The notes below the pieces were generated by a model. It searched no databases and was not told where the DNA came from. It saw only the letters and a list, made by a program, of their open reading frames with translations. DNA of 39,908 nt from contig CAMFLW010000017.1 of NCBI GenBank assembly GCA_945957575.1, positions 1-39,908 of the forward strand, read 5' to 3'. This DNA comes from an uncultured Aeromonas sp. (GTDB lineage Bacteria > Pseudomonadota > Gammaproteobacteria > Enterobacterales > Aeromonadaceae). Below are positions 8,210-17,157 of this stretch, piece after piece (position 1 is the stretch's first letter; every line of letters starts with the position of its first letter). A program made the translations under genes and the position numbers.

Positions 8210-9149
8210 TCTCGCCTCGACTCATATCAAGCCCCCTGGCAGCTTTCAGCAACAGGGGATCATGCAGACTGTCCAGTGATACTGCTTTGACAATGGCGGT
8301 CGCCCCTTTCTTCTGGTTGGCGGTGGGGGCTTTACCCTTGCTGTAGACGATAGGGCAATGGGTTATCCCTTGCGCGACAGGGAGTTGCCAGGCCGGATTC
8401 CAGCGGCTGGCTTCATTCATTGATACGCCTTTTGCCTGAGCCCACGCGGGCAGTGAGCAGCCGTTCGGATGACGGAATATTTGCAAGTCATTGCCGCTGT
8501 GCCATGGCGGAAGTTGAAACTGATAGCTGTCAGCCATATCAAGCAGTCTTGCCAGCGCAACAAAGCGCGCGACATAAAAGCGTGTTTCAGTCGGAAGATC
8601 CAGTTCCCATATATTACGTGTCCCCGCTTTTAAAACCGCATTGAGTACCCGCCCTTCTCCTGCGTTGTAGGCGGCTAAAGCAAGCAGCCAGTCATTGCCA
8701 AAGAAGCGATAGAGCCATGCCAGATAGGAAAGGGCAGCCTCTGTCGCCAATGGCAGTGAATAGCGCCCATCAAATTCGCTGGTGATGGGAATGGCAAATC
8801 GGGTGGCGGTATCTGGCATCAGCTGCCAGGGGCCTGCGGCGCCAGCAGCAGAGACCACATCCAATCGGTAACTGCTTTCCAGTAAAGGAACAAAGGCAAG
8901 CAAGGGCGGCAGTTTGCGTTCGTGAACCTGTCCCGCGACCCAGCGAATAACGGGCTGTGTCTCCGCAAGACGTTGTTGAAGATAAGGGCGCTGCTTCAGC
9001 AAGAATTGCTGCTGCTGACTGACCAAATCTGCCCCTTTACCCTGAATCGGGACAGGGAAACCAGCTTGCCACTGATAATTGTGATAAGCATGGCAAGATG
9101 TTGATATCATTAACATCCCGCACATTAGTAAAGAAATGAGCCGGGTCAT
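8142..9149 (-). CDS. Membrane-bound lytic transglycosylase, MltD-like SLT domain
   Basis: This enzyme would cleave peptidoglycan glycan strands to anhydromuropeptides; it is 335 residues from ATG 9149. It has an N-terminal signal peptide (MTRLISLLMCGMLMISTSCHA) with a cysteine but only a poor lipobox. A GH23/SLT domain covers about residues 80-210, with catalytic glutamate E91 in PLLESSYRLD, then GAAGPWQLMPDTA and AAYNAGEGRV. The rest is MltD-like, but there are no recognisable LysM repeats. A TTG six codons upstream is possible. The ribosome-binding site is weak for both. Its products are the kind of fragment AmpD (39033) helps recycle. Confidence 0.85.
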   Translation of the reverse strand: MTRLISLLMCGMLMISTSCHAYHNYQWQAGFPVPIQGKGADLVSQQQQFLLKQRPYLQQRLAETQPVIRWVAGQVHERKLPPLLAFVPLLESSYRLDVVSAAGAAGPWQLMPDTATRFAIPITSEFDGRYSLPLATEAALSYLAWLYRFFGNDWLLALAAYNAGEGRVLNAVLKAGTRNIWELDLPTETRFYVARFVALARLLDMADSYQFQLPPWHSGNDLQIFRHPNGCSLPAWAQAKGVSMNEASRWNPAWQLPVAQGITHCPIVYSKGKAPTANQKKGATAIVKAVSLDSLHDPLLLKAARGLDMSRGEIRLERLPDPLGIQQKRPLIAAP

Positions 9150-9256
9150 GGGGCAATTGTTGAGCAAGGATCGCGCAATAATAAAAACATGATATATCTC
9201 AACAGTTTTTTGAATTTAAGGTCGTCTGATCATGTGTAATCCAGGACGTAGCAAGC

Positions 9257-9556
9257 ATGATAACACGAGTAAAAAAGAGCCCAAATTCGGGTAAAGCTAT
9301 TCAGAAATTTTTGCTGTATCTGATACTCGCCAATTTCATTCTGATGGGCTTGTACATTGGTTACGCTCAAGAGCTGACATTTGCCACCAATATTCTGCTG
9401 ACATCCCTGCTGATTATTTACAATCTGTTGCTTTGTCAGCTGGTGTCTCTGCGTGCTCGCCGTTCGAAAGATGGTTACATCATCTATCCAGTGATATGTG
9501 TCAGTATTTTGCTCTGTGCAGTGGTATTGTTCCGTTTCATCATATCGCCCAGATAG
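9257..9556 (+). CDS. Small hydrophobic membrane protein, function unknown
   Basis: This 99-residue protein is not recognised. It has a basic N-terminus (MITRVKK) followed by three hydrophobic segments (about residues 17-36, 43-62 and 73-93), suggesting three membrane helices and a short basic loop (RARRSK). AGGA lies about 11 bases before the ATG, a weak ribosome-binding site. Base use is more AT-rich than the surrounding dcw and laf genes. It stands alone between the divergent transglycosylase and the mraZ promoter. It could be a lineage-specific orphan. The opposite-strand frame here looks like a shadow. Confidence 0.5.
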   Translation: MITRVKKSPNSGKAIQKFLLYLILANFILMGLYIGYAQELTFATNILLTSLLIIYNLLLCQLVSLRARRSKDGYIIYPVICVSILLCAVVLFRFIISPR

Positions 9557-9637
9557 TGACCGCTCACCGACTTGCTGCTTATTAATCACTTTCTGTTTTT
9601 TCAGCAATAACTCTTGGAAAATCAACCTACTCAATCC

Positions 9638-9655
9638 GCAGCATGCAATTGCTGC
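9638..9655. repeat. Inverted repeat upstream of the mraZ promoter
   Basis: GCAGCA and TGCTGC flank a six-base centre (TGCAAT), ending 32 bases upstream of the mraZ -35 element. It could be a protein-binding site. Nothing else supports a function. Confidence 0.3.
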
Positions 9656-9687
9656 GTCAATATGTTCCCTCTGTCCCATCTCCTTGC

Positions 9688-9716
9688 TTGAAAAGCCCAC
9701 TGCACGTCCTTAAACT
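9688..9716 (+). promoter_or_regulatory. Sigma70-type promoter of the dcw cluster (Pmra)
   Basis: TTGAAA (9688-9693) and TAAACT (9711-9716) are separated by exactly 17 bases. The predicted transcript start falls at about 9723, at the first MraZ box. This is the only clear promoter before mraZ and would drive the long cluster to at least murC. Confidence 0.75.
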
Positions 9717-9721
9717 TCAGG

Positions 9722-9746
9722 GTGGGGAAAAGTGGATCAAAGTGGT
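9722..9746 (+). promoter_or_regulatory. MraZ operator: three direct GTGG repeats spaced 10 bp
   Basis: GTGGG (9722-9726), GTGGA (9732-9736) and GTGGT (9742-9746) are spaced one helical turn apart. This is the arrangement known for MraZ boxes, which MraZ oligomers bind to repress their own promoter. They start at the predicted +1 of Pmra. Confidence 0.85.
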
Positions 9747-9793
9747 TTTTAGAGGGGCAATCTGCCTGCTCACTCACCTTCAGGGACTGCAAT

Positions 9794-10252
9794 TTGTTGC
9801 GTGGCGCTCATGCCATCAGCCTGGACACTAAAGGGCGGCTGGCAATTCCGACCAAATTCCGTGATTGGCTGCGCTCTGAGCGCGACGGCCAGCTGGTCTG
9901 CACCATCGATATTGCCCATCCCTGTCTGCTGCTTTATCCCCTGAATGAATGGGAAGAGGTCGAGCGCAAGCTCAAGACTCTCTCCAGCATGAATCCGCAA
10001 GAGCGCCGTTTGCAGCGACTGCTGTTGGGACATGCAACCGAATGCGAGCTGGATGGCAATGGCCGTCTGCTGCTCAGCCAGCCACTGCGCAACCATGCGG
10101 GGCTGGACAAGAAGATCATGTTGGTGGGCCAGCTCAACAAATTCGAGCTGTGGGATGAAGCCCGCTGGCAACAACAGGTCAATGACGACATCTTGGGGCT
10201 GCCCGGGGACGATTGGGCAAGCTCACCACGACTACAGGATTTCTCTTTATAA
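9794..10252 (+). CDS. mraZ: Transcriptional regulator MraZ
   Basis: This is an AbrB-like DNA-binding repressor of the division/cell-wall operon. A TTG start at 9794 gives 152 residues, the usual family length, and an N-terminus [18 protein letters not shown] matching the family MFRG-x-x-x-x-LD-x-KGR pattern. AGGGA lies seven bases upstream of it. The second SpoVT-AbrB half is also present ([17 protein letters not shown]). An upstream in-frame start would place the N-terminus across the operator and is rejected. The stop directly abuts the rsmH ATG. Confidence 0.92.
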   Translation: MLRGAHAISLDTKGRLAIPTKFRDWLRSERDGQLVCTIDIAHPCLLLYPLNEWEEVERKLKTLSSMNPQERRLQRLLLGHATECELDGNGRLLLSQPLRNHAGLDKKIMLVGQLNKFELWDEARWQQQVNDDILGLPGDDWASSPRLQDFSL

Positions 10253-11191
10253 ATGACCCAAGCCGCTGAACACATCACAGTGCTGCTGCATGAAGCAGTA
10301 GAAGGTCTGGCTATCAAGCCGGACGGTGTCTACGTCGACGGTACGTTTGGCCGTGGTGGTCATTCTCGCCTGATCCTGCAGCACCTTGGCCCCAATGGCC
10401 GCCTGATCGCCATCGATCGCGATCCCCAGGCGATCGCCGAAGCGGCCAAGATTCAAGATCCGCGTTTCGAAATCGTCCATGGCCCCTTCTCCGGCATCGC
10501 CTCCTATCTCGATGAGCGTGGTTTGCTGGGCAAGGTGGATGGCTTCCTGCTGGATCTGGGGGTCTCTTCACCCCAGCTGGATGATGCCGAGCGCGGGTTC
10601 AGTTTTATGAAAGATGGTCCGCTCGATATGCGGATGGACCCCACCTCCGGCCAGAGCGCCGCCGAGTGGCTGGCCAAGGCCGATGTGGATGACATCGCCT
10701 GGGTGTTGAAGACCTTCGGTGAGGAGCGTTTTGCCAAGAAGATCGCCCGCGCCATCGTGCACGACCGCGTGACCGAGCCTTATGTGCGTACCCGCCAACT
10801 GGCCGAGATGATTGCCCGGGTCAATCCGAGCAAGGAGAAGGGCAAGCATGCGGCAACCCGCAGCTTCCAGGCCATTCGCATCTATATCAACAGCGAGCTG
10901 GACGAGATCGAAACCGCGCTCAACGGTGCGCTGGAAGTGCTGGCACCTCACGGCCGTCTGTCGGTGATCAGCTTCCATTCGCTGGAAGACCGGTTGGTGA
11001 AGCATTTTATTCGCAAGCACGAGAAGGGGCCGGAAGTGCCTTACGGTATTCCGTTGACCGAGGCCCAGCTGGCTGGCGGTCGCAAATTGAAGTCGGTCGG
11101 CAAGGCGCTCAAGCCTTCTGATCATGAAGTATCTGAAAACAGCCGGTCACGCAGCTCGGTGCTGCGGGTTGCCGAACGGTTGGCGGAGTAA
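10253..11191 (+). CDS. rsmH: 16S rRNA (cytosine-1402-N4)-methyltransferase RsmH
   Basis: RsmH (MraW) methylates N4 of C1402 in 16S rRNA using S-adenosylmethionine; 312 residues, as expected. Motifs include [13 protein letters not shown] at the start, the SAM-binding [15 protein letters not shown] (about residues 29-43), [18 protein letters not shown], and the C-terminal [14 protein letters not shown]. The ATG begins at the base after the mraZ stop. Confidence 0.96.
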   Translation: MTQAAEHITVLLHEAVEGLAIKPDGVYVDGTFGRGGHSRLILQHLGPNGRLIAIDRDPQAIAEAAKIQDPRFEIVHGPFSGIASYLDERGLLGKVDGFLLDLGVSSPQLDDAERGFSFMKDGPLDMRMDPTSGQSAAEWLAKADVDDIAWVLKTFGEERFAKKIARAIVHDRVTEPYVRTRQLAEMIARVNPSKEKGKHAATRSFQAIRIYINSELDEIETALNGALEVLAPHGRLSVISFHSLEDRLVKHFIRKHEKGPEVPYGIPLTEAQLAGGRKLKSVGKALKPSDHEVSENSRSRSSVLRVAERLAE

Positions 11192-11194
11192 GCG

Positions 11195-11509
11195 ATGAGC
11201 GAAGTGCGTGTTCATCTGGCCAAGGAGATCGTTGCCGATCTCTGGCGGCACAAGCTGCAGATTTTTCTGTCGGTCGCCGTGCTGGTGACCGCGTTTGCCG
11301 TGATCCTGGTGACCAACATGACCCGTGGTCTGACGGCCAAGCAGAACGATCTGATGGCAGAAGAGGATCGCCTCAATATCGAATGGCGCCACCTGCTGTT
11401 GGAGCAGGGCACCCTGGCTGAACACTCCCGGGTGGCGAGTCTGGCGATGGACAAGTTGCAGATGGGTCGTCCGCTGGTGACCACCGAGAAGGTAATTACC
11501 CAACCATGA
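11195..11509 (+). CDS. ftsL: Cell division protein FtsL
   Basis: This small bitopic divisome protein forms the FtsQLB complex and activates FtsWI; 104 residues. It has a cytoplasmic N-terminus, one transmembrane helix (about residues 20-42) and a periplasmic coiled coil with a leucine-heptad pattern (LNIEWRHLLLEQGTLAEHSRV). It ends with the conserved region before the stop. It lies three bases after rsmH and overlaps ftsI by four bases (ATGA). Confidence 0.93.
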   Translation: MSEVRVHLAKEIVADLWRHKLQIFLSVAVLVTAFAVILVTNMTRGLTAKQNDLMAEEDRLNIEWRHLLLEQGTLAEHSRVASLAMDKLQMGRPLVTTEKVITQP

Positions 11510-13260
11510 AACGCAAGGCTACAGCCAAAGCGGCCAAAGCGAATGTCAAAGCGCCATCGATCTATCCGTGGCGCTTTCGCACGCTTGCGGTGTTTATCGG
11601 CATCGCGTTTGTGGGTCTGATCCTGCGTCTGGCCTGGATCCAGGTGATCAATCCGGATCGTCTGCGTCAGGAGGGTGACATGCGTTCCCTGCGTACCACC
11701 TCTACCCAGGCGGTGCGCGGCATGATCACCGATCGCAACGGCGAGCAGCTGGCGGTATCGGTCCCGGTCGAGGCGGTCTGGGCCGATCCCAAGACGGTGC
11801 ATGAATCCGGGGCCATCAATAATGAGCGCGCCTGGCTGGCGCTCTCCGCCGTGCTCAAGCTCGACATCAATACCCTCAAACACCGCATCGCCAACCCCAG
11901 CAAGCGCTTCGTCTATCTGCAGCGTCAGGTTACTCCTGCGGTGGCAGAATATATCAAGGGGCTCAAGCTGGGTGGCGTCTACCTGCGCCCCGAAGCGCGC
12001 CGCTTCTATCCGACCGGCGAGATCAGCGCCCATCTGGTGGGGGTGACCAACATCGATGGCAGCGGTATTGAAGGGATTGAGCGCAGCTACAACGAGTGGC
12101 TGACGGCGACACCCGGCGAAATGCGGGTACGAAAGGATCGTCAAGGTCGCGTCATCGAGCGGCTTGGCATCGTCAAAGAGGGCAAGAACGCCAACGATCT
12201 GCAGCTCAGTATCGATCAGCGGGTGCAGGCTCTGGCCTACCGTGCCCTCAAGCGGGCAACCGACGAGAACAAGGCGACCTCCGGTTCCATGGTGATGCTG
12301 GATATCAAGACCGGTGAAGTGCTCGCCATGGTCAACACCCCCTCCTATAACCCGAACAACCGAGGCCAGTATCAGAGCTTCCGGGTACGCAACCGGGTGG
12401 TGACTGATACCTACGAGCCAGGTTCGACCGTCAAGCCATTGATTTTGCTCAGTGCCTTGCAGGCAGGTGTCACCAGCTGGAAAGATTTCATTCCTGGTGG
12501 GCCGCTCTTTATCGGTGCCAAGCAGATCAAGGACGTCAGTATCCACAAGGCGACCAACCTCTACGATATCCTGCGCTACTCCTCCAACATCGGTATGTCG
12601 CGCATCGCGTTGCGGATGCCGGCGCAGGAGATGATCAACACCCTCAGCATGTTCGGTTTCGGCATGGATACCGGCAGCGGGCTGATGGGCGAGAGCAGCG
12701 GCATGCTGCCCCAGCGTCGCCGCTGGTCCGATATCGAGCGAGCGACCCTCTCGTTCGGTTATGGTCTGCGGGTCACCCCGCTGCAGCTGGCCTCCGCCTA
12801 CGCCACCCTGGCCAACAAGGGCAAGCGGGTGCCGCTCTCCATCGTCAAGGTGACTACGCCGCCCAAGGGTGAGCAAGTTATTGATCACAACAACGCCGCT
12901 GCCATGTTGCAGGCACTGGAGTATGTGGTCGACAACGCCATTCCAAAAGCCAAGATCCCGGGCTATCGGGTCGGTGGCAAGAGTGGTACCGCCAAGGTCG
13001 CCGTCGCCGGTGGCTATGGCAAGGATTACATGGCCTGGTTTGCCGGTTTCGCGCCCGCCAGTGATCCCCGTTTCGTCATGGTGGTGGTGATCAACGAGCC
13101 AAAAGGCAGCGCCTATTATGGCGGCGCCGTGGCGACCCCACCGTTTGCAGAGGCCATGGGCGGGGTGCTGCAGCTCTTCAATATTCGTCCCGATGCGGTG
13201 CCGCCAGCGGTGCCCACCAAACTTGCCCGTACGGAGGCTTCTCTTGTCCCGCGCACTTGA
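11506..13260 (+). CDS. ftsI: Peptidoglycan transpeptidase FtsI (PBP3)
   Basis: This septal class B penicillin-binding protein is 584 residues. It has a transmembrane helix at about residues 24-44 and a pedestal domain. The transpeptidase domain carries the catalytic S307 in GSTVKP, then YSSNIGMS, and the KSGT triad in VGGKSGTAKV. It works with FtsW in septal wall synthesis. The start overlaps ftsL (ATGA), and the end overlaps the murE TTG start by 17 bases. Confidence 0.96.
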   Translation: MKRKATAKAAKANVKAPSIYPWRFRTLAVFIGIAFVGLILRLAWIQVINPDRLRQEGDMRSLRTTSTQAVRGMITDRNGEQLAVSVPVEAVWADPKTVHESGAINNERAWLALSAVLKLDINTLKHRIANPSKRFVYLQRQVTPAVAEYIKGLKLGGVYLRPEARRFYPTGEISAHLVGVTNIDGSGIEGIERSYNEWLTATPGEMRVRKDRQGRVIERLGIVKEGKNANDLQLSIDQRVQALAYRALKRATDENKATSGSMVMLDIKTGEVLAMVNTPSYNPNNRGQYQSFRVRNRVVTDTYEPGSTVKPLILLSALQAGVTSWKDFIPGGPLFIGAKQIKDVSIHKATNLYDILRYSSNIGMSRIALRMPAQEMINTLSMFGFGMDTGSGLMGESSGMLPQRRRWSDIERATLSFGYGLRVTPLQLASAYATLANKGKRVPLSIVKVTTPPKGEQVIDHNNAAAMLQALEYVVDNAIPKAKIPGYRVGGKSGTAKVAVAGGYGKDYMAWFAGFAPASDPRFVMVVVINEPKGSAYYGGAVATPPFAEAMGGVLQLFNIRPDAVPPAVPTKLARTEASLVPRT

Positions 13261-14725
13261 TGCATTACTGCGCCCCTTCGGTATCCAGGCGCCGGCGCTC
13301 ACCCTGACCGATATCCAGCTGGATAGTCGGCGGGTTGGCCCCGGCTCGCTCTTCGTGGCCATTCGCGGTCATCAAGTGGATGGCAGACGGTTTATCGAAC
13401 AGGCGGTGGCTCAGGGAGCGACCGCTGTTGTGTTTGAGGAGGATGGTGAATTTATCCCACCGTCGACTCCGGTTCCCTGTATCGGGATGCGGGATCTGCC
13501 CGCTCACCTCTCTGAGCTCTCCGGATATTTCTACGACCAGCCAGCCAAAAAACTGGCGCTGGTCGGGATCACCGGCACCAATGGCAAGAGCACCACGGCA
13601 CTGCTGGTCGCCAACTGGCGCACCCTGCTGGGTGGCAAGGCGGGTGTGATGGGCACCATCGGCAACGGCCTGTTTGGCAATTTGATCGAAGCGGAAAATA
13701 CCACCGGCAGTGCCGTTCAGGTGCAAGCCAATCTGGCTGCGCTGCAAGCGCAGGGGGCGGATCTGGTGGCGATGGAAGTTTCAAGCCACGGTCTGGTACA
13801 GCACCGTGTTGCCGCGCTACCCTTTGCCGCCGCTGTCTTCACCAACTTGAGCCGGGATCACCTCGACTACCACGGCACCATGGAGGCCTATGGCGCCGCC
13901 AAGGAGCAGCTGTTGCAGCTGGTCGATGAGTCGAATGCGGTGATCAACCGTGATGACGAGTTGGGTGCCAAGTGGCTCGAGAAATACCCGGCAGCGGTGG
14001 CCTTCAGTGTGGATGGCCCGATTGAACACCATTCTGGCCGTCAATTAACGGCGCAGCAGCTCGATTTTCACCAGCAAGGTTTTCGCGCGCAGATTAACTC
14101 CAGCTGGGGGAATGGTGTATTATCCGCCCCCTTGCTCGGGCGCTTCAACGTCAGCAATGTGCTGGCCGCGATGGGTGTGATGCTGGTGCTCGGTTACGAC
14201 TTCAACGAGCTGCTGGCGACAGCGCCTCAGTTGCAGCCGGTGACCGGTCGCATGGAGTGTTTCGGCGGTGGTGATACGCCGCTGGCGGTGGTCGATTACG
14301 CCCACACCCCGGATGCGCTGGAGAAGGCATTGCAGGCCCTGCGGGTGCACTGTACAGGCCTGCTCTGGTGCCTGGTCGGCTGTGGTGGCGACCGCGATCG
14401 CGGCAAGCGCCCCATGATGGCCGCCATGGCCGAGCAGTATGCGGATCGCGTGATCCTGACCGACGACAATCCCCGTACCGAGGAGCCGGCCCGGATCATG
14501 GCCGACATGGTGGCGGGTCTTCGCGATCCTGCTGCGGTGCAGGTTGAGCACGACAGGGTCAAGGCGATTTCGCTGGCCATCGGTCAGGCGAGCAAACAGG
14601 ACATCATCCTGGTGGCCGGTAAGGGTCACGAGGATTATCAGATCATTGGAACCGACAAGCGGCACTACAGCGACCGGGAAACCGTCGCGGCCGCCTTGCA
14701 CACATTATTGGAGTCATTCAAATGA
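13244..14725 (+). CDS. murE: UDP-MurNAc-L-Ala-D-Glu:meso-DAP ligase MurE
   Basis: MurE adds meso-diaminopimelate to the cytoplasmic peptidoglycan precursor. It is 493 residues from a TTG at 13244, preceded by GGAGG with a six-base gap, which gives the normal family length. It has the ATP-binding GITGTNGKST (about residue 107), the central Mur ligase domain, and DDNPRTEEP in the C-terminal domain. DNPR is the known marker for meso-DAP specificity. The start lies inside ftsI and the stop overlaps murF (ATGA). Confidence 0.95.
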   Translation: MSRALDALLRPFGIQAPALTLTDIQLDSRRVGPGSLFVAIRGHQVDGRRFIEQAVAQGATAVVFEEDGEFIPPSTPVPCIGMRDLPAHLSELSGYFYDQPAKKLALVGITGTNGKSTTALLVANWRTLLGGKAGVMGTIGNGLFGNLIEAENTTGSAVQVQANLAALQAQGADLVAMEVSSHGLVQHRVAALPFAAAVFTNLSRDHLDYHGTMEAYGAAKEQLLQLVDESNAVINRDDELGAKWLEKYPAAVAFSVDGPIEHHSGRQLTAQQLDFHQQGFRAQINSSWGNGVLSAPLLGRFNVSNVLAAMGVMLVLGYDFNELLATAPQLQPVTGRMECFGGGDTPLAVVDYAHTPDALEKALQALRVHCTGLLWCLVGCGGDRDRGKRPMMAAMAEQYADRVILTDDNPRTEEPARIMADMVAGLRDPAAVQVEHDRVKAISLAIGQASKQDIILVAGKGHEDYQIIGTDKRHYSDRETVAAALHTLLESFK

Positions 14726-16077
14726 TGACCCTCAGGCTTGCCGAGCTGGCGCAGGTACTCGATGCCCGTCTGATTGGTAACGATGGCGAGATCAGCGTCG
14801 TCAGTACCGATACCCGCACTCTGGGCGCGGGTGCCCTGTTCGTTGCCCTGCGCGGCGAGCGCTTCGATGCCCACGATTTTTGCGAGCAGGCCGTTCAGGC
14901 AGGGGCCTCTGCCCTGCTGGTCGAGCGTGAACTGCCGCTGGCCATCCCCCAGCTGGTGGTGACCGACAGTCTGAAAGGACTGGGCCGACTCGGCAAACTC
15001 GTGCGCGAGCGCATCAACCCGAAAGTGCTGGCCATTACCGGCAGCTGCGGCAAGACCACGGTGAAGGAGATGGCAACCGCCATCCTGCGCAACGAAGGGG
15101 AAGTGCTGGCCACCGCTGGCAACTTCAACAACGAGGTGGGCGTGCCGCTCACCCTGCTGCGCCTCGAGCCGCAACACAAGTTTGCGGTGATGGAGCTGGG
15201 GGCCAACCATCCGGGCGAAATCGCCTGGACTACTTCACTGGCCAAACCCGATGCCGCCATCATCAACAACGTGGCGGCAGCCCATCTGGAGGGCTTCGGC
15301 TCGCTGGAAGGGGTGTTCCACGCCAAGAGCGAAATTTTTGAGGGGCTGAGCCAAGGTGGCACCGCCATCGTCAATGCCGACAACGAATTCTGGCCGAAGT
15401 GGCGGGAACGCGGCATTCAGTGCGCCTTCTCCATCGACGATCAGAGCCAGCCGTTCCACGCGCGCAACCTTGTGCTCAACGAACAAGGCTGCGCCGAGTT
15501 CGTGATGGTGACCCCGCAGGGTGAGCTGAGCCTGACTCTGGCGATCCCGGGTCGCCACAACGTGGCCAACGCACTGGCTGCCACCGCGGGCTGTCTGGCC
15601 CTCGGCGCATCCCTCGGCTCCGTCAAGGCGGGGCTGGAGCAGATGGCGCCGGTCAAGGGGCGCTTCTGCGTGCAGCGCTGGGGCGGTCTGACCCTGGTGG
15701 ACGATACCTACAATGCCAGTGTGGAATCCGTGCTGGCGGGCATCGATGCCCTGACCGCCATGGGCGGCTTCAAGGTGCTGGTGTTCGGTGATATGCGGGA
15801 ACTGGGTGAGGAGTCTGCCGAGCAACACGCCCGGGTTGGCCGTCATGCCCGCGAGCGTGGCCTGGATGCCGTGCTGACAGTGGGGGAAGAGAGTCGCCAC
15901 ACCGCAGATGCCGCGGCGGGCCGACATTTCGATAACAAGGCGTCGTTGTTTGAAGTGCTTGCGCAAATGATAAATACACATCAGGAAATTTCGATTCTGG
16001 TCAAGGGCGCCCGTGGCTCCCGTATGGAAGATATCGTCGAGATGGTCAAAGGCCATCAGGAGTCAGCCGCATGCTAG
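14722..16077 (+). CDS. murF: UDP-MurNAc-tripeptide D-Ala-D-Ala ligase MurF
   Basis: MurF adds the D-Ala-D-Ala dipeptide to finish UDP-MurNAc-pentapeptide; 451 residues. The N-terminal MurF domain has TDTRTL and [17 protein letters not shown]. The ATP site is [14 protein letters not shown] (about residues 104-117), followed by [14 protein letters not shown] and the C-terminal DDTYNA-x-x-x-S region. Overlaps at both ends (murE by four bases, mraY by seven) indicate tight coupling. Confidence 0.95.
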   Translation: MMTLRLAELAQVLDARLIGNDGEISVVSTDTRTLGAGALFVALRGERFDAHDFCEQAVQAGASALLVERELPLAIPQLVVTDSLKGLGRLGKLVRERINPKVLAITGSCGKTTVKEMATAILRNEGEVLATAGNFNNEVGVPLTLLRLEPQHKFAVMELGANHPGEIAWTTSLAKPDAAIINNVAAAHLEGFGSLEGVFHAKSEIFEGLSQGGTAIVNADNEFWPKWRERGIQCAFSIDDQSQPFHARNLVLNEQGCAEFVMVTPQGELSLTLAIPGRHNVANALAATAGCLALGASLGSVKAGLEQMAPVKGRFCVQRWGGLTLVDDTYNASVESVLAGIDALTAMGGFKVLVFGDMRELGEESAEQHARVGRHARERGLDAVLTVGEESRHTADAAAGRHFDNKASLFEVLAQMINTHQEISILVKGARGSRMEDIVEMVKGHQESAAC

Positions 16078-17153
16078 TCTGGCTGGCTGAACTGCTCACC
16101 CCGCATTTCACCTTTTTCAACGTTTTCTCCTACCTGACGTTTCGCGCCATCCTGTCGATCATCACCGGACTGGGGATTGCGCTCTGGATGGGGCCGCGGC
16201 TGATCCGTCGCCTGCAGATCCTGAAATTCGGTCAGGTGATCCGCAACGACGGTCCCGAGTCCCACCTCAGCAAGCGGGGCACCCCGACCATGGGGGGGCT
16301 GATGATCATTGCGGCCATCTTCACCTCCGTGCTGCTCTGGTGCCGCCTCGACAATCCTTATGTCTGGCTGGTGTTGTTTGTACTGGGGGCCTACGGCGCC
16401 ATCGGCTTTGCCGATGACTACCTCAAGGTGGTGCGCAAGAATACTGACGGCCTGATCGCGCGCTGGAAGTACTTCTGGCAGTCTGCGGTTGCGCTCGGAG
16501 TGGCAGTCTTCCTCTACGCCACGGCCACCCATGATGGCCAGACCCAGTTGGTGGTGCCCTTCCTCAAGGATGTGATGCCGCAGCTTGGCCTGATGTTTAT
16601 CGTGCTGACCTACTTTGTCATCGTCGGCACCTCCAACGCGGTCAACCTGACCGATGGTCTGGATGGCTTGGCCATCATGCCGACTGTGATGGTGGCGGGC
16701 GGCTTTGCGTTTATCGCCTGGGCAACCGGCAACGTCAACTTCGCCAACTACCTGCATATTCCCTACGTTCCCTATACCTCCGAGCTGGTGATCGTCTGTA
16801 CCGCCATCGTCGGTGCGGGTCTGGGCTTCCTCTGGTTCAACACCTATCCGGCGCAGGTCTTCATGGGCGACGTTGGCTCGCTGGCGCTCGGTGGCGCGCT
16901 CGGTACCATCGCCGTACTGGTGCGTCAGGAGTTTCTGCTGGTGATCATGGGCGGGGTCTTCGTGATGGAGACTGTCTCGGTGATCCTGCAGGTAGGTTCC
17001 TACAAGCTGCGCGGCGTGCGGATCTTCCGCATGGCGCCGATCCATCACCACTACGAGAAGAAGGGCTGGCCGGAGCCGCGCGTTATCGTGCGCTTCTGGA
17101 TCATCACCCTGGTGCTGGTGCTGCTGGGTCTTGCCACCCTGAAGGTGAGGTAA
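16071..17153 (+). CDS. mraY: Phospho-MurNAc-pentapeptide transferase MraY
   Basis: This integral membrane enzyme transfers phospho-MurNAc-pentapeptide to undecaprenyl phosphate, forming lipid I; 360 residues with about ten transmembrane helices. Diagnostic motifs are [10 protein letters not shown] (about residue 70), the aspartates of [29 protein letters not shown], and the histidine motif [15 protein letters not shown]. It starts inside the murF end and ends five bases before murD. Confidence 0.97.
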   Translation: MLVWLAELLTPHFTFFNVFSYLTFRAILSIITGLGIALWMGPRLIRRLQILKFGQVIRNDGPESHLSKRGTPTMGGLMIIAAIFTSVLLWCRLDNPYVWLVLFVLGAYGAIGFADDYLKVVRKNTDGLIARWKYFWQSAVALGVAVFLYATATHDGQTQLVVPFLKDVMPQLGLMFIVLTYFVIVGTSNAVNLTDGLDGLAIMPTVMVAGGFAFIAWATGNVNFANYLHIPYVPYTSELVIVCTAIVGAGLGFLWFNTYPAQVFMGDVGSLALGGALGTIAVLVRQEFLLVIMGGVFVMETVSVILQVGSYKLRGVRIFRMAPIHHHYEKKGWPEPRVIVRFWIITLVLVLLGLATLKVR

Positions 17154-17157
17154 GGCC

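Noticed and set aside
9230-9700. 156-residue minus-strand frame opposite the small membrane protein
   Set aside because: Composition is Gln/His-rich without domain features, and it runs through the mraZ upstream region; judged a shadow.
11212-13362. 716-residue minus-strand open frame across ftsI
   Set aside because: It is antisense to the certain ftsI/ftsL genes; long open frames are common opposite GC-rich coding sequence.
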